A stretch of DNA of 64,000 bases from Pseudoroseomonas aestuarii (GCF_042651065.1 NZ_JBHSCH010000005.1:62001-126000); one strand, 5' to 3'; shown: positions 8,130 through 17,563, numbered from the stretch's first letter. The notes: generated by a model not told the origin, from the letters alone. Translations and numbers: made by a program.

Positions 8130-8831
8130 TCAGTGGTGCCCCCCGCCGTGATGGTCGTGGTGGTCGTGGCCCACCGCCTTGGGCTTCGGCGCCTCCGGCA
8201 GCGGCCGGCGGATGATGCCGAGCTGGCCGAGGCCGGCGCGCGAGGGCGGGTTGGCGAGCTTCACCGCCTCGGCCCGCGCCACCTGCACGCCGATATCCTG
8301 CCGCTTGCTGTTGGCCGGCTTGTCGCGCAGCGTCAGCACGATGGCGCCGATCATTGCCACCAGCAGGATCAGCCCGGCCACCTGGAACAGGTAGATGTAG
8401 TCCGTGTAGATCAGCTGGCCCAGCGCCTCGGTGTTGGTCACCTCTGGGCCCGGCGTCGCGTTCAGCCGCAGCGTGGCGGCGTCCGGCGCAAACTGCCAGC
8501 TGCCGAACACGAAGAGCAGTTCGAGGAACAGGATGCCGCCGATGACGGCGCCGATCGGCGCGTAGCGCTGCAGCCCCTCCCGCATGCGGCTGAAATCGAT
8601 GTCCAGCATCATGACGATGAAGAGGAAGAGCACCGCGACCGCGCCCACATAGACGATGACCAGGATCATCGCCAGGAACTCGGCCCCCGCGATCAGGAAC
8701 AGCGCCGCGGCGTTGAAGAACGCCAGGATCAGGAACAGCACGCTGTGCACGGGGTTGCGGCTGGTCACCACCATGACCGCGGACGCGATCAGGATGGCCG
8801 CGAAGACATAGAAGGCGAGTGCGGCGATCAT
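8130..8831 (-). CDS. nuoJ: NADH-quinone oxidoreductase subunit J with His-rich tail
   Basis: The first 170 or so residues are the usual five-helix NuoJ membrane subunit, including the conserved GAEFLAMILVIVYVGAVAVL region. At 233 residues it is longer than the typical ~200. The extra part is a polar C-terminal extension ending in a histidine/aspartate/glycine run (HDHHDHHGGGHH). That tail is on the end of a membrane subunit and could bind metal, but its role is unknown. A 126-base gap with two hairpins separates it from nuoI. Confidence 0.95.
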   Translation of the reverse strand: MIAALAFYVFAAILIASAVMVVTSRNPVHSVLFLILAFFNAAALFLIAGAEFLAMILVIVYVGAVAVLFLFIVMMLDIDFSRMREGLQRYAPIGAVIGGILFLELLFVFGSWQFAPDAATLRLNATPGPEVTNTEALGQLIYTDYIYLFQVAGLILLVAMIGAIVLTLRDKPANSKRQDIGVQVARAEAVKLANPPSRAGLGQLGIIRRPLPEAPKPKAVGHDHHDHHGGGHH

Positions 8832-8881
8832 CGTAGCCCGCCCGCGTGCAGATGCAGCATCATGGCACCGTTCCGAGAGAG

Positions 8882-8954
8882 CCGTCCTGGCAGGAGGACG
8901 GGGCCGTGAAGGAAAGCCGCGGGGGAGGCACGGACCGGACCGCCCCCGCCGCGG
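8882..8954 (-). terminator. Two hairpins between nuoI and nuoJ (possible attenuator)
   Basis: Directly after the nuoI stop the minus strand forms a 9-bp GC stem with one bulge (arms at 8917–8925 and 8945–8954), followed by CTTTCC. A second 7-bp stem lies at 8882–8901. The U tract is weak, so full termination is doubtful. Partial termination or mRNA processing between the peripheral-arm and membrane-arm genes is more likely. Confidence 0.45.
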
Positions 8955-8957
8955 AAC

Positions 8958-9446
8958 TCAGCGGTAGGGCGCGTCGAGCTCGAGGCGCTTGGCGATCTCC
9001 GGCTCCCACCGGTCGCCATTCGCGAGCAGCCGATCCTTGTTGTAGATCAGTTCCTCGCGCGTCTCCGTCGCGAACTCGAAATTCGGCCCCTCGACGATGG
9101 CATCGACCGGGCAGGCTTCCTCACACATGCCGCAATAGATGCACTTCGTCATGTCGATGTCGTAGCGCGTGGTGCGGCGGCTGCCATCCTCGCGCGGCTC
9201 GGCCTCGATGGTGATGGCCAGCGCCGGACAGATCGCCTCGCACAGCTTGCAGGCGATGCACCGCTCCTCCCCGTTGGGGTAGCGGCGCAGCGCGTGCTCG
9301 CCCTTGAACCGGGGCGAGAGCGCGGTCTTCTCGAAGGGGTAGCTGATCGTGGTCTTGGGACTGAAGAAATACTTCAGCGTCAGCGCCATGCCCGAGGCCA
9401 GCTCGGTCAGCAGCAGGCTGCGCGCCACGCGGTCAAGCGTTGCCAT
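8958..9446 (-). CDS. nuoI: NADH-quinone oxidoreductase subunit I
   Basis: This 162-residue ferredoxin-like subunit carries clusters N6a and N6b of complex I. Both 4Fe-4S motifs are present: CIACKLCEAICP and CIYCGMCEEACP. It passes electrons from NuoG toward NuoB and the quinone. It lies between nuoH (71-base gap) and nuoJ. Confidence 0.97.
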   Translation of the reverse strand: MATLDRVARSLLLTELASGMALTLKYFFSPKTTISYPFEKTALSPRFKGEHALRRYPNGEERCIACKLCEAICPALAITIEAEPREDGSRRTTRYDIDMTKCIYCGMCEEACPVDAIVEGPNFEFATETREELIYNKDRLLANGDRWEPEIAKRLELDAPYR

Positions 9447-9517
9447 TTCTCACCTCGCCGCGCGGGGGTAGCCCGCGCCACTCATATCGACAAGCGTCAT
9501 CATCGCGACAGGGCACC

Positions 9518-10528
9518 TCATACCGGCAGCCACCCCGTCAGCTTCAGCACGAAGGCCGTCAGCACCAGATAGACCAGGCTGAAGGGCAGGAAGATCTTCC
9601 AGCCCAGCCGCATCAGCTGGTCGTACCGGTAGCGCGGGAAGGTGGCACGCACCCAGATGAAGGTGAACAGGCAGAGCATGATCTTGAGGATGAACCAGAT
9701 CGGCCCCGGCACCCAGTTGAAGGGCGCGATGTCCATCGGCGGCAGCCAGCCACCCAGGAACAGGATGCTGGTCATCGCCGACATGAGGATCATGTTGGCG
9801 TATTCGCCCAGGAAGAACAGGGCGTAGGTCATGGAGGAGTATTCCACCATGAAGCCCGCCACCAGCTCCGACTCGCCCTCGGCCAGGTCGAATGGCGGGC
9901 GGTTCGTCTCGGCGAGCGTCGAGATGAAGAAGATCACGAACATCGGGAAGAGCGGGATGGCGAACCACACCGTCTTCTGCGCGCGCACGATCTCGCTCAG
10001 GTTCAGGCTGCCCACGCAGAGCAGCACGGTCACGATGACGAGGCCCATCGAGACCTCGTAGGAGACCATCTGCGCCGCCGAGCGCAGCGCGCCGAGGAAG
10101 GCGTACTTGGAGTTCGAGGCCCAGCCGGCGATGACGATGCCGTAGACGCCGAGCGAGGAGATGGCCAGCAGGTAGAGCACGCCGACATTGATGTCGGCGA
10201 TCGCCCAGCCATCATTCACCGGGATCACCGCCCAGGCGATGAGCGCCAGGATCAGCGTCAGCATCGGGCCCAGGATGAACAGCGCCCGGTTGGCGCCCGA
10301 CGGGATGATGGTCTCCTTCAGCAGCATCTTCAGCGCGTCGGCGAAAGGCTGCAGCAGGCCGAAGGGGCCGACCACGTTCGGGCCCTTCCGCATCTGCATC
10401 GCCGCCATCACCTTGCGCTCGGCATAGGTGAGGTAGGCCACCGCGATCAGCAGCGGCACCAGCAGCGCCAGGGTCTGCGCGACCGTCAGCGCCAGGATGC
10501 CGATGGGGGATGCGAGGAAAGCGTCCAT
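9518..10528 (-). CDS. nuoH: NADH-quinone oxidoreductase subunit H
   Basis: The 336-residue membrane subunit forms much of the quinone chamber together with NuoD and NuoB. The highly conserved loop AETNRPPFDLAEGESELV, rich in acidic residues, is present. So is the early segment RKVMAAMQMRKGPN. The start lies six bases after the nuoG stop. Confidence 0.97.
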   Translation of the reverse strand: MDAFLASPIGILALTVAQTLALLVPLLIAVAYLTYAERKVMAAMQMRKGPNVVGPFGLLQPFADALKMLLKETIIPSGANRALFILGPMLTLILALIAWAVIPVNDGWAIADINVGVLYLLAISSLGVYGIVIAGWASNSKYAFLGALRSAAQMVSYEVSMGLVIVTVLLCVGSLNLSEIVRAQKTVWFAIPLFPMFVIFFISTLAETNRPPFDLAEGESELVAGFMVEYSSMTYALFFLGEYANMILMSAMTSILFLGGWLPPMDIAPFNWVPGPIWFILKIMLCLFTFIWVRATFPRYRYDQLMRLGWKIFLPFSLVYLVLTAFVLKLTGWLPV

Positions 10529-10534
10529 GCCGCG

Positions 10535-12601
10535 TTACTCCGCCGCCAGCTTGGGTGTGGCGTCGTTATAGATGCGGCTGCACTCGGCCATCGTCTCCGA
10601 GGCGCGGCTGATCGCATCCGCCTGCCAGTAATCGGTGATCGGGAGGGTGAAGGACGTGGCCTCCGGCGCCGCGCCCTCCGCCAGCCTCGGCCCGGCGGTG
10701 TCGTGGCAACCCTCGGCGATCCGGCCATCGACCATGCCGAAGACCGGGTTCGCCGCCGCCATGCGGGCCCGCAGCGCGTCCAGCGTGTCGAAGGCGAGGC
10801 TCACGCCCAGCGCCGCGCCGGCGGCACGGATGATGCGCCAATCCTCCCGCGCCTCGCCCGGCGGGTGCAGGGCCATGCGGCCCCGCTGCACCCGGCCCTC
10901 GGTGTTGACGTAGGTGCCGTCCTTCTCCGTATAGGCCGCGCCGGGCAGGATGACATCCGCCCGCGCCGCCGCCCGGTCGCCATGGTGGCCCTGGTAGATG
11001 ACGAAGGTGCCGGGCGGGATCAGCCCGGGCTCGAAGCCATCGGCGCCCAGCAGCCACAGCGCATCGACGCCGCCGCCCAGCATGCCGGCCAGGTCCAGCC
11101 CGCCCTCGCCCGGCACGAAGCCGGCATCGAGCGCGCCGACCTGCCCGCCGAACAGGTGCAGCATGTTGAAGCCATGCCACTCCGGCCTCAGCGCACCGAC
11201 GCTCTCGGCCAGCGCCCAGGCGGCGGCCAGGATGGCGGCGCCATCCGGGCGCGCCACGGCAGCGCGGCCGAGCACGATCATCGGGCGCTTCGCACCCTTC
11301 AGCACCTCGGCGAAGGCGTGGCCGCCATCGCGCAGCGTGGCGAGGGCGTCAGGCCCCTCCCCCAGATGCTCTGCCTTGTAGGTGAGGTCGAGCCCGGCCG
11401 GGCCGATGCTCGCCACCTTCAGCGCACCGGAGGACCAGCGCTTGCGGATGCGTGCATTGAGCACCGGCGCTTCCTTGCGCGGGTTGGTGCCGATCAGCAG
11501 CAGCGCATCCGCCTCGTCGATGCCGGCGATGCCCGAGTTGAACAGGTAGTAGTCGCGGCGCGAGACATCGATCGCCGCGCCATCCTGCCGGCAGTCGAGA
11601 TTGGCCGAGCCGAGGCCCACCATCAGCTCGCGCAGCGCGAAGGCGCTCTCGGCGTCCACCAGATCGCCGGCCACGGCGCCGAGACGCTGGCCGGGGATGC
11701 CCTTCAGCCGCTCGGCGATGACCGCGAAGGCCTCCTGCCAGGAGGCAGGCTTCAGCTTGCCCTCGACGCGGATCCAGGGGCGGTCCAGCCGGCGGCGCTT
11801 GAGGCCGTCGAAGGAGAAGCGGCCACGGTCGGCCATCCACTCCTCGTTCACCTCCTCATTGATGCGCGGCAGGATGCGCAGCACCTCGGGCCCGCGGGTG
11901 TCCACGCGGATGGCAGCGCCGACCGCGTCCAGCACATCGACGCTGTCCGTCTTGCGCAGCTCCCAGGGGCGGGAGACGAAGGCGTAGGGGCGGCTGGTCA
12001 GCGCGCCGACCGGGCAGATGTCGATCAGGTTGCCCGACAATTCGGTGGTCAGCGCCTTCTCGACATAGGTGCCGATCTGCATGTCCTCGCCGCGGCCGGT
12101 GGCGCCCAGCTCCGGCACGCCCGCGACCTCGGTCGCGAAGCGCACGCAGCGGGTGCACTGGATGCAGCGGGTCATGATCGTCTTGACCAGCGGGCCGAGA
12201 TACTTGTCCTTCACCGCGCGCTTCTGCTCGCGGTAGCGGCCGCCCTGGCCGCCATAGGCGGTGGCCTGGTCCTGCAGGTCGCACTCGCCGCCCTGGTCGC
12301 AGATCGGGCAATCGAGCGGGTGGTTGATCAGCAGGAATTCCATGACGTTGCGGCGGGCGTTGCGGACCAGCGCGCTGTCCGTGAACACCTTCATGCCGTC
12401 CGCCACGGGGTAGGCGCAGGAAGCCACCGGCTTCGGCGCCTTCTCCACCTCGACCAAGCACATGCGGCAATTGCCGGCGACGCTCAGCCGCTCATGATAG
12501 CAGAAGCGGGGAATTTCCTTCCCCGCTGCTTCGCAGGCCTGGAGGACGGTGGCCCCGTTCGGGACCTCGACCTCGATGCCGTCGATCGTGACCTTCGCCA
12601 T
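10535..12601 (-). CDS. nuoG: NADH-quinone oxidoreductase subunit G
   Basis: This is the large 688-residue iron-sulfur subunit of the peripheral arm. The N-terminal 2Fe-2S region has cysteines in CYHERLSVAGNCRMC. The cluster region HPLDCPICDQGGECDLQD and the double-cluster region CIQCTRCVRFA...DICPVGAL follow. The rest is a molybdopterin-oxidoreductase-like domain without a cofactor role. Its length matches alphaproteobacterial NuoG, which is shorter than the E. coli form. It lies four bases after nuoF. Confidence 0.97.
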   Translation of the reverse strand: MAKVTIDGIEVEVPNGATVLQACEAAGKEIPRFCYHERLSVAGNCRMCLVEVEKAPKPVASCAYPVADGMKVFTDSALVRNARRNVMEFLLINHPLDCPICDQGGECDLQDQATAYGGQGGRYREQKRAVKDKYLGPLVKTIMTRCIQCTRCVRFATEVAGVPELGATGRGEDMQIGTYVEKALTTELSGNLIDICPVGALTSRPYAFVSRPWELRKTDSVDVLDAVGAAIRVDTRGPEVLRILPRINEEVNEEWMADRGRFSFDGLKRRRLDRPWIRVEGKLKPASWQEAFAVIAERLKGIPGQRLGAVAGDLVDAESAFALRELMVGLGSANLDCRQDGAAIDVSRRDYYLFNSGIAGIDEADALLLIGTNPRKEAPVLNARIRKRWSSGALKVASIGPAGLDLTYKAEHLGEGPDALATLRDGGHAFAEVLKGAKRPMIVLGRAAVARPDGAAILAAAWALAESVGALRPEWHGFNMLHLFGGQVGALDAGFVPGEGGLDLAGMLGGGVDALWLLGADGFEPGLIPPGTFVIYQGHHGDRAAARADVILPGAAYTEKDGTYVNTEGRVQRGRMALHPPGEAREDWRIIRAAGAALGVSLAFDTLDALRARMAAANPVFGMVDGRIAEGCHDTAGPRLAEGAAPEATSFTLPITDYWQADAISRASETMAECSRIYNDATPKLAAE

Positions 12602-12605
12602 GGTC

Positions 12606-13916
12606 TTACTCCGCGGCCAGCGGCATGGCGCCGCCGCTCTTTTTGGCGTGGTATTCCCGGATGCGCTCTTCCATCAGCGGGCGGAAGTGGCGGATCAGCC
12701 CCTGCACCGGCCAGACGCCGCCATCGGCCAGCGCGCAGATGGTGTGGCCCTCGATCTGGCGGGTCACGCTCTCCAGCACGTCGATCTCGGCGATCTCGGC
12801 GCGGCCCTCGACCATGCGGTCCATCAGGCGCTTCTGCCAGCCCATGCCCTCGCGGCACGGGGTGCACTGGCCGCAGCTCTCATGCTTGTAGAACTGCGCC
12901 AGGCGGGCGATCGCCTTGATGATGTCGGTGGACTTGTCCATCACGATCACGCCCGCCGTGCCGAGGCCCGACTTGTGCTCGCGCAGCGCGTCGAAATCCA
13001 TCAGCACGTCGTCGCAGATGTGCTTGGGCAGCAGCGGCGTCGAGGAGCCGCCGGGGATGACGGCCAGCAGGTTGTCCCACCCCCCGCGCACGCCGCCGGC
13101 ATAGCGCTCGATCAGCTCCCGCATTGGGATGCTCATCTCGGCTTCCACGTTGCAGGGCTTGTTCACATGGCCCTGGATGCAGAAGATCTTGGTGCCGACA
13201 TTCTTCGGCCGGCCGAAGCTGGAGAACCAGCTCGCGCCGCGCTTCAGGATGGCGGGCACCACCGCGATGGTCTCGACGTTGTTGACCGTGGTCGGGCAGC
13301 CATAGAGGCCGACGGCGGCGGGGAATGGCGGCTTCAGCCGCGGCATGCCCTTCTTGCCCTCGAGGCTCTCGATCAGCGCCGTCTCCTCGCCGCAGATATA
13401 GGCGCCGGCGCCGCGGTGCACGTAGAGGTCGAAATCCCAGCCGCTGCCCGCGGCGTTGGGGCCGAGCAGCCCGGCCTCATACGCCTCGTCGATCGCCGCC
13501 TGGAGGACCTGGATCTCGTTGTAGTACTCGCCGCGCACGTAGATGTAGCCGGCATGCGCGCCCATGGCGACGCCGGCATAGAGGCAGCCCTCGATCAGCA
13601 GGTGCGGATCGTTGCGGATGATGTCGCGGTCCTTGCAGGTGCCCGGCTCCGACTCGTCGCCATTGACGACGAGGTAGGAGGGGCGCCCATCCGGGTTCGA
13701 CTTCGGCATGAAGCTCCACTTCATGCCGGTCGGGAAGCCCGCGCCGCCACGGCCGCGCAGGCCGGACTGCTTCATCTCCTCGATGATCCAGTCCCGCCCC
13801 TTGGCGATGATGGCGGCGGTGCCGTCCCAGCTGCCGCGCCGCTGCGCATCCTTCAGGTTCCACGGATGCAGGCCGTAGAGGTTGGTGAAGATGCGGTCCT
13901 TGTCGCTCAGCGCCAT
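12606..13916 (-). CDS. nuoF: NADH-quinone oxidoreductase subunit F
   Basis: NuoF binds NADH and FMN and holds cluster N3. The nucleotide and flavin motif GRGGAGFPTGMKW and the cluster motif CGQCTPCREG are intact. The start is the ATG (MALSDKDRIF) four bases after the nuoE stop. An in-frame extension of 12 codons upstream overlaps nuoE and is not needed. The protein is 436 residues, the usual size. Confidence 0.97.
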   Translation of the reverse strand: MALSDKDRIFTNLYGLHPWNLKDAQRRGSWDGTAAIIAKGRDWIIEEMKQSGLRGRGGAGFPTGMKWSFMPKSNPDGRPSYLVVNGDESEPGTCKDRDIIRNDPHLLIEGCLYAGVAMGAHAGYIYVRGEYYNEIQVLQAAIDEAYEAGLLGPNAAGSGWDFDLYVHRGAGAYICGEETALIESLEGKKGMPRLKPPFPAAVGLYGCPTTVNNVETIAVVPAILKRGASWFSSFGRPKNVGTKIFCIQGHVNKPCNVEAEMSIPMRELIERYAGGVRGGWDNLLAVIPGGSSTPLLPKHICDDVLMDFDALREHKSGLGTAGVIVMDKSTDIIKAIARLAQFYKHESCGQCTPCREGMGWQKRLMDRMVEGRAEIAEIDVLESVTRQIEGHTICALADGGVWPVQGLIRHFRPLMEERIREYHAKKSGGAMPLAAE

Positions 13917-13920
13917 GGTC

Positions 13921-14580
13921 TCACTCCTCCCCCGCGCGGCCGGGGGCCGCATCCCGCATGGGAATATCCAGCACCGTCTCCGGCCCGCCGATTGGCGCGC
14001 TGCCCTGGCGGCCCTGCATGCTGCCCGGCTTCGGCCGCTCGCCGCGCTTCAGCGCCTCGAGCAGCTTCACCGTGCTCTCGTAGTCCATGTCCTCGTAGTA
14101 GTCGTCATCCACCTGCAGGATCGGCGCGTTCACGCAGCCACCGAGGCATTCCACCTCGGTCATGGTGAACAAACCGTCCTCGCTGGTGTCGCCATAGCCC
14201 TTGAGGTGGCCCGCATCCTTGCAGGCACGCAGCACCTCGTCCGAGCCGCGCAGCCAGCAGGGCGTCGTGCCGCAGACCTGCAGGTGAAACCGGCCGATCG
14301 GCTTGGTGTTGAACATGAAGTAGAAGGTGGCGACCTCGTAGACGCGGATCGGCGCCATGCCGAGGCGCTCCGCGATCGTGTCCATCGCCACGCGCGGCAC
14401 CCAGGCGCTGCCGGTGGCACGCCCCATCTGCTTCTGCGCGACGTAGAGCAGCGGGATGACGCCGCTGGCCTGCTTGCCTTCCGGATAGCGCTTCAGGATC
14501 TTCTCGATCTGCGCCTCGCTCTCGGCGTCGAAGGCGAAGCTCGCCGGCTCCTCGTGGTGGGGGGAATGCGGGGCGCTCAC
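13921..14580 (-). CDS. nuoE: NADH-quinone oxidoreductase subunit E
   Basis: This thioredoxin-fold subunit holds the 2Fe-2S cluster N1a. The cysteine pairs CGTTPC and CLGGC are spaced as in the family. The N-terminal helical part (FAFDAESEAQIEKILKRYP) and a C-terminal extension after the cluster give 219 residues. It overlaps the nuoD stop by four bases. Confidence 0.96.
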   Translation of the reverse strand: MSAPHSPHHEEPASFAFDAESEAQIEKILKRYPEGKQASGVIPLLYVAQKQMGRATGSAWVPRVAMDTIAERLGMAPIRVYEVATFYFMFNTKPIGRFHLQVCGTTPCWLRGSDEVLRACKDAGHLKGYGDTSEDGLFTMTEVECLGGCVNAPILQVDDDYYEDMDYESTVKLLEALKRGERPKPGSMQGRQGSAPIGGPETVLDIPMRDAAPGRAGEE

Positions 14581-15794
14581 CGGTCGATCTCTCCGAACAC
14601 GATATCCAGGCTGCCGATGACGGAGACGGCGTCCGCCAGCATGTGGCCCTTCGACAGCTTCTCCATCGCCTGCAGATGCGCGAAGCCAGGGGCGCGGATC
14701 TTGCAGCGATAGGGGCGGTTGGTGCCGTCGGCCACCAGATAGACGCCGAACTCGCCCTTCGGCGCCTCGACCGCCGTGTAGGTGGAGCCCGCCGGCACGT
14801 GGTAGCCCTCGCTGTAGAGCTTGAAGTGGTGGATGAGCGCCTCCATCGAGCGCTTCATCTCACCCCGCCGCGGCGAGACGATCTTGCTGTCCGGGATCTT
14901 GACCGGACCGCCGGGCATCTGCGCCAGGCACTGCTTGATGATCTTCAGGCTCTCGCGCATCTCGGCGATGCGGACCAGGTAGCGCTCATAGCAATCGCCA
15001 TGGCTGCCCACCGGGATCTCGAAGTCGAGCTGGTCGTACACGTCGTAGGGCTGGCTGCGGCGCAAATCCCAGGCGCAGCCCGAGGCGCGGATGCAGGGGC
15101 CGGAGAAGCCCCATTCCATCGCCTCCTCGGCCGTCATGATGCCGATATCGACGGTGCGCTGCTTGAAGATGCGGTTGCCCGTCAGCAGGCGCTCGATGTC
15201 GTCGACGAATTTCGGGAACTGCTCCGCCCAGGCCGCGATGCGGTCGGTCAGCCCGGCCGGCAGATCCTTCAGCACGCCGCCGGCGCGGAAGTAGTTGGCG
15301 TGGTAGTGCGAGCCGGAGGTGGCGTCGTAGAACTCCAGCAGCACCTCGCGCTGCTCGAAGCCCCAGAGGCTCGGCGTCGTCGCGCCCACATCCAGCGCAT
15401 AGGTGGTGATGTTCAGGATGTGGTTCAGGACGCGGCTGATCTCGGCGAACAGCACACGGATGTACTGCGCGCGGATCGGCGCCTCGATGCCGAGAAGCTT
15501 CTCGACGGCCAGGGCGAAGCAATGCTCCTGCGCCATCGGCGCCACGTAGTCCAGGCGGTCGAAATAGGGCAGGGCCTGGAGGTAGGTCTTGTGCTCGATC
15601 AGCTTCTCGGTGCCGCGGTGCAGCAGGCCGATATGCGGGTCGGCACGCTCCACCACCTCGCCCTGCATCTCCAGGATCAGGCGCAGCACGCCGTGCGCCG
15701 CCGGATGCTGCGGGCCGAAATTGATGGTGTGGCTGTCGATCTCGACCGTGCGGGTGCCGCCGGCGGCCGGGGTGTCTTCGGTGCTCAGGCTCAT
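14577..15794 (-). CDS. nuoD: NADH-quinone oxidoreductase subunit D
   Basis: The 405-residue subunit is related to the large subunit of NiFe hydrogenases and builds the quinone site with NuoB. The conserved N-terminal GPQHPAAHGVLRL and the segment GLLHRGTEKLIEHK are present. NuoC and NuoD are separate genes here, not fused as in E. coli. The start overlaps the nuoC stop as ATGA. Confidence 0.97.
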   Translation of the reverse strand: MSLSTEDTPAAGGTRTVEIDSHTINFGPQHPAAHGVLRLILEMQGEVVERADPHIGLLHRGTEKLIEHKTYLQALPYFDRLDYVAPMAQEHCFALAVEKLLGIEAPIRAQYIRVLFAEISRVLNHILNITTYALDVGATTPSLWGFEQREVLLEFYDATSGSHYHANYFRAGGVLKDLPAGLTDRIAAWAEQFPKFVDDIERLLTGNRIFKQRTVDIGIMTAEEAMEWGFSGPCIRASGCAWDLRRSQPYDVYDQLDFEIPVGSHGDCYERYLVRIAEMRESLKIIKQCLAQMPGGPVKIPDSKIVSPRRGEMKRSMEALIHHFKLYSEGYHVPAGSTYTAVEAPKGEFGVYLVADGTNRPYRCKIRAPGFAHLQAMEKLSKGHMLADAVSVIGSLDIVFGEIDR

Positions 15795-16456
15795 TCGCGG
15801 CCGATCCGGTTCAGATGCACCTTCTCGTCGCCGGGAAGCGTCGTCATGCCTTCCCAGGGCGAGAGGAAATCGAAGTTGCGGAAATCCTGCGTCAGCTTCA
15901 CCGGCTCATAGACCACCGCCTGCCGCTCCGGGTCGTAGCGGACCTCGACGAAGCCGGTCAGGGGGAAGTCCTTGCGCAGCGGGTGCCCCTCGAAGCCGTA
16001 ATCGGTGAGGATGCGGCGCAGGTCGGTCTGGCCCTCGAAGACGATGCCGTACATGTCCCACGCCTCGCGCTCGAACCAGGTGGCGGAGGGCCACAGGTCG
16101 ACCACGGTGGGCACGGGCGTCGCCGCATCGGTCGTGGTGATGACGCGGATGCGGTGATTGTGGGTCATCGAGAGGAGGTTGTAGACCACCTCGAAGCGCT
16201 CCGGCCGGCCAGGCCAGTCGACGCCGCAGATATCCATGCACTGCTGGAAGGCGAAGCGCGGATCGTCGCGCAGCATCTGCAGCACGGCGTGCAGGGCTTC
16301 GCGCCGCACGCGGATTTCCACCTCGGCGCCGCGCGCCACCTGGGAGCCGAGCACGGCCCCCTCAGGGATGGCGCCCAGCACGGCGGCGAGCAGGGCCTCA
16401 TTCGCCGTCGGCGCGCGCGGCGCCTCGGCGGTCTCGATCGCGGTCTGGTCAGCCAC
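15791..16456 (-). CDS. nuoC: NADH-quinone oxidoreductase subunit C
   Basis: This 30-kDa-type subunit of the peripheral arm has the family signature FEREAWDMYGI and the following EGHPLRKDFPL. I place the start at a GTG that overlaps the end of nuoB by eight bases, giving 221 residues. This matches the expected N-terminus. Longer readings run through nuoB and are not credible. Confidence 0.95.
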   Translation of the reverse strand: MADQTAIETAEAPRAPTANEALLAAVLGAIPEGAVLGSQVARGAEVEIRVRREALHAVLQMLRDDPRFAFQQCMDICGVDWPGRPERFEVVYNLLSMTHNHRIRVITTTDAATPVPTVVDLWPSATWFEREAWDMYGIVFEGQTDLRRILTDYGFEGHPLRKDFPLTGFVEVRYDPERQAVVYEPVKLTQDFRNFDFLSPWEGMTTLPGDEKVHLNRIGRE

Positions 16457-17009
16457 GGAGGATGCTCCCCGTCCGGCGGATCTTCTTCTGGAGCTGCAGC
16501 ACGCCATAGACCAGCGCCTCGGCGGTCGGCGGGCAGCCCGGCACATAGACGTCCACCGGCACGATCCGGTCGCAGCCGCGGACGACGCTGTAGCTGTAGT
16601 GGTAGTAGCCGCCGCCATTGGCGCAGCTGCCCATGGAGATGACCCAGCGCGGCTCGGCCATCTGGTCATAGACCTTGCGCAGCGCGGGAGCCATCTTGTT
16701 GGTCAGCGTGCCGGCCACGATCATCACGTCCGACTGGCGCGGCGAGCCGCGCGGGATGACGCCGAAGCGGTCGAGGTCGTAGCGCGGCATGTAGGCATGG
16801 ATCATCGGCACGGCGCAGCAGGCCAGGCCGAAGGTCATCGGCCACAGGCTGCCGGTACGCGCCCAGTTCACCACCTTGTCGATATTGGCGACGACGAAGC
16901 CCTTATCCTCGATCTCGCCGGTGACGCCCTTGATGACGGCGTCCTGCTCGGGGCCCGGCGGCAGACCCTGCCGGTTCCAGCTCAGGTCGCTTTGGTTGCT
17001 CGCGCTCAT
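16449..17009 (-). CDS. nuoB: NADH-quinone oxidoreductase subunit B
   Basis: NuoB carries the terminal cluster N2 that reduces quinone. The ligand cysteines are in GLACCAVP, GSCANGGGYYHYS and VPGCPPTAEAL. It has 186 residues with a short polar N-terminal extension. It lies seven bases after nuoA and overlaps nuoC. Confidence 0.97.
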   Translation of the reverse strand: MSASNQSDLSWNRQGLPPGPEQDAVIKGVTGEIEDKGFVVANIDKVVNWARTGSLWPMTFGLACCAVPMIHAYMPRYDLDRFGVIPRGSPRQSDVMIVAGTLTNKMAPALRKVYDQMAEPRWVISMGSCANGGGYYHYSYSVVRGCDRIVPVDVYVPGCPPTAEALVYGVLQLQKKIRRTGSILRG

Positions 17010-17016
17010 TGGCGGC

Positions 17017-17385
17017 TCACTCCCAGTCCAGGGCGCCTTTGCGCCATTCGTAGATGAAGCCCACCGTCAGCACGCCCAGGAACGCCATCATCGAGAGGAA
17101 ACCCAGCCAGCCGATGTCGCCCAGCGCCACCGCCCAGGGGAACAGGAAGGCCACTTCGAGGTCGAAGATGATGAACAGGATGGCGACGAGGTAGAATCGC
17201 ACATCGAAGCGCCGGCGCGTGTCGTCGAACGGCTCGAAGCCGCACTCATAGGCGGAGACTTTTTCCGCATACGGTTTCTGGCGGGCCGCCAGCACGCTGC
17301 CGCCCACCATCGCCACGGCGATGCCCGCGGCAATGGCCAGGAAGACCAGGATCGGGAAATAGTTCGCCAGCAGGGGCTGGGTCAT
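17017..17385 (-). CDS. nuoA: NADH-quinone oxidoreductase subunit A
   Basis: This is the first gene of the operon, with 122 residues and three membrane helices. The conserved loop YECGFEPFDDTRRRFDVRFY and the acidic helix FIIFDLEVAFLFPW identify it. The start ATG (MTQPLLANYF) follows a roughly 180-base leader with two GC hairpins and no other gene. The operon promoter should lie between the leader and the tRNA-Asp terminator. Confidence 0.97.
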   Translation of the reverse strand: MTQPLLANYFPILVFLAIAAGIAVAMVGGSVLAARQKPYAEKVSAYECGFEPFDDTRRRFDVRFYLVAILFIIFDLEVAFLFPWAVALGDIGWLGFLSMMAFLGVLTVGFIYEWRKGALDWE

Positions 17386-17401
17386 GATGCGTCCGTCCCT
17401 C

Positions 17402-17443
17402 GGGCCTGCGGCCCAACAGTGCCATGCGCAGGGAAGCGCATGG
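17402..17443 (-). promoter_or_regulatory. Leader hairpins upstream of nuoA
   Basis: Two perfect hairpins lie within 60 bases of the nuoA start: GGGCC/GGCCC at 17402–17414, and the 8-bp stem CCATGCGC/GCGCATGG at 17422–17443. They lie in the untranslated leader of the nuo mRNA and may affect its stability or translation. Confidence 0.4.
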
Positions 17444-17563
17444 CCAGTCACGCCACGGGGCATGCCGTAGCGCAACGCTGGGCGGACATTACCCCCCCAA
17501 CGCACGCTTCGCCATAGCCCGGAGGGCATTGCTGAACATTGAAAAATGAAAGCGACGCAAGCC

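Noticed and set aside
9440..12919. A 1159-codon open frame antisense to nuoH and nuoG
   Set aside because: Same reason: a shadow of real coding sequence on the other strand.
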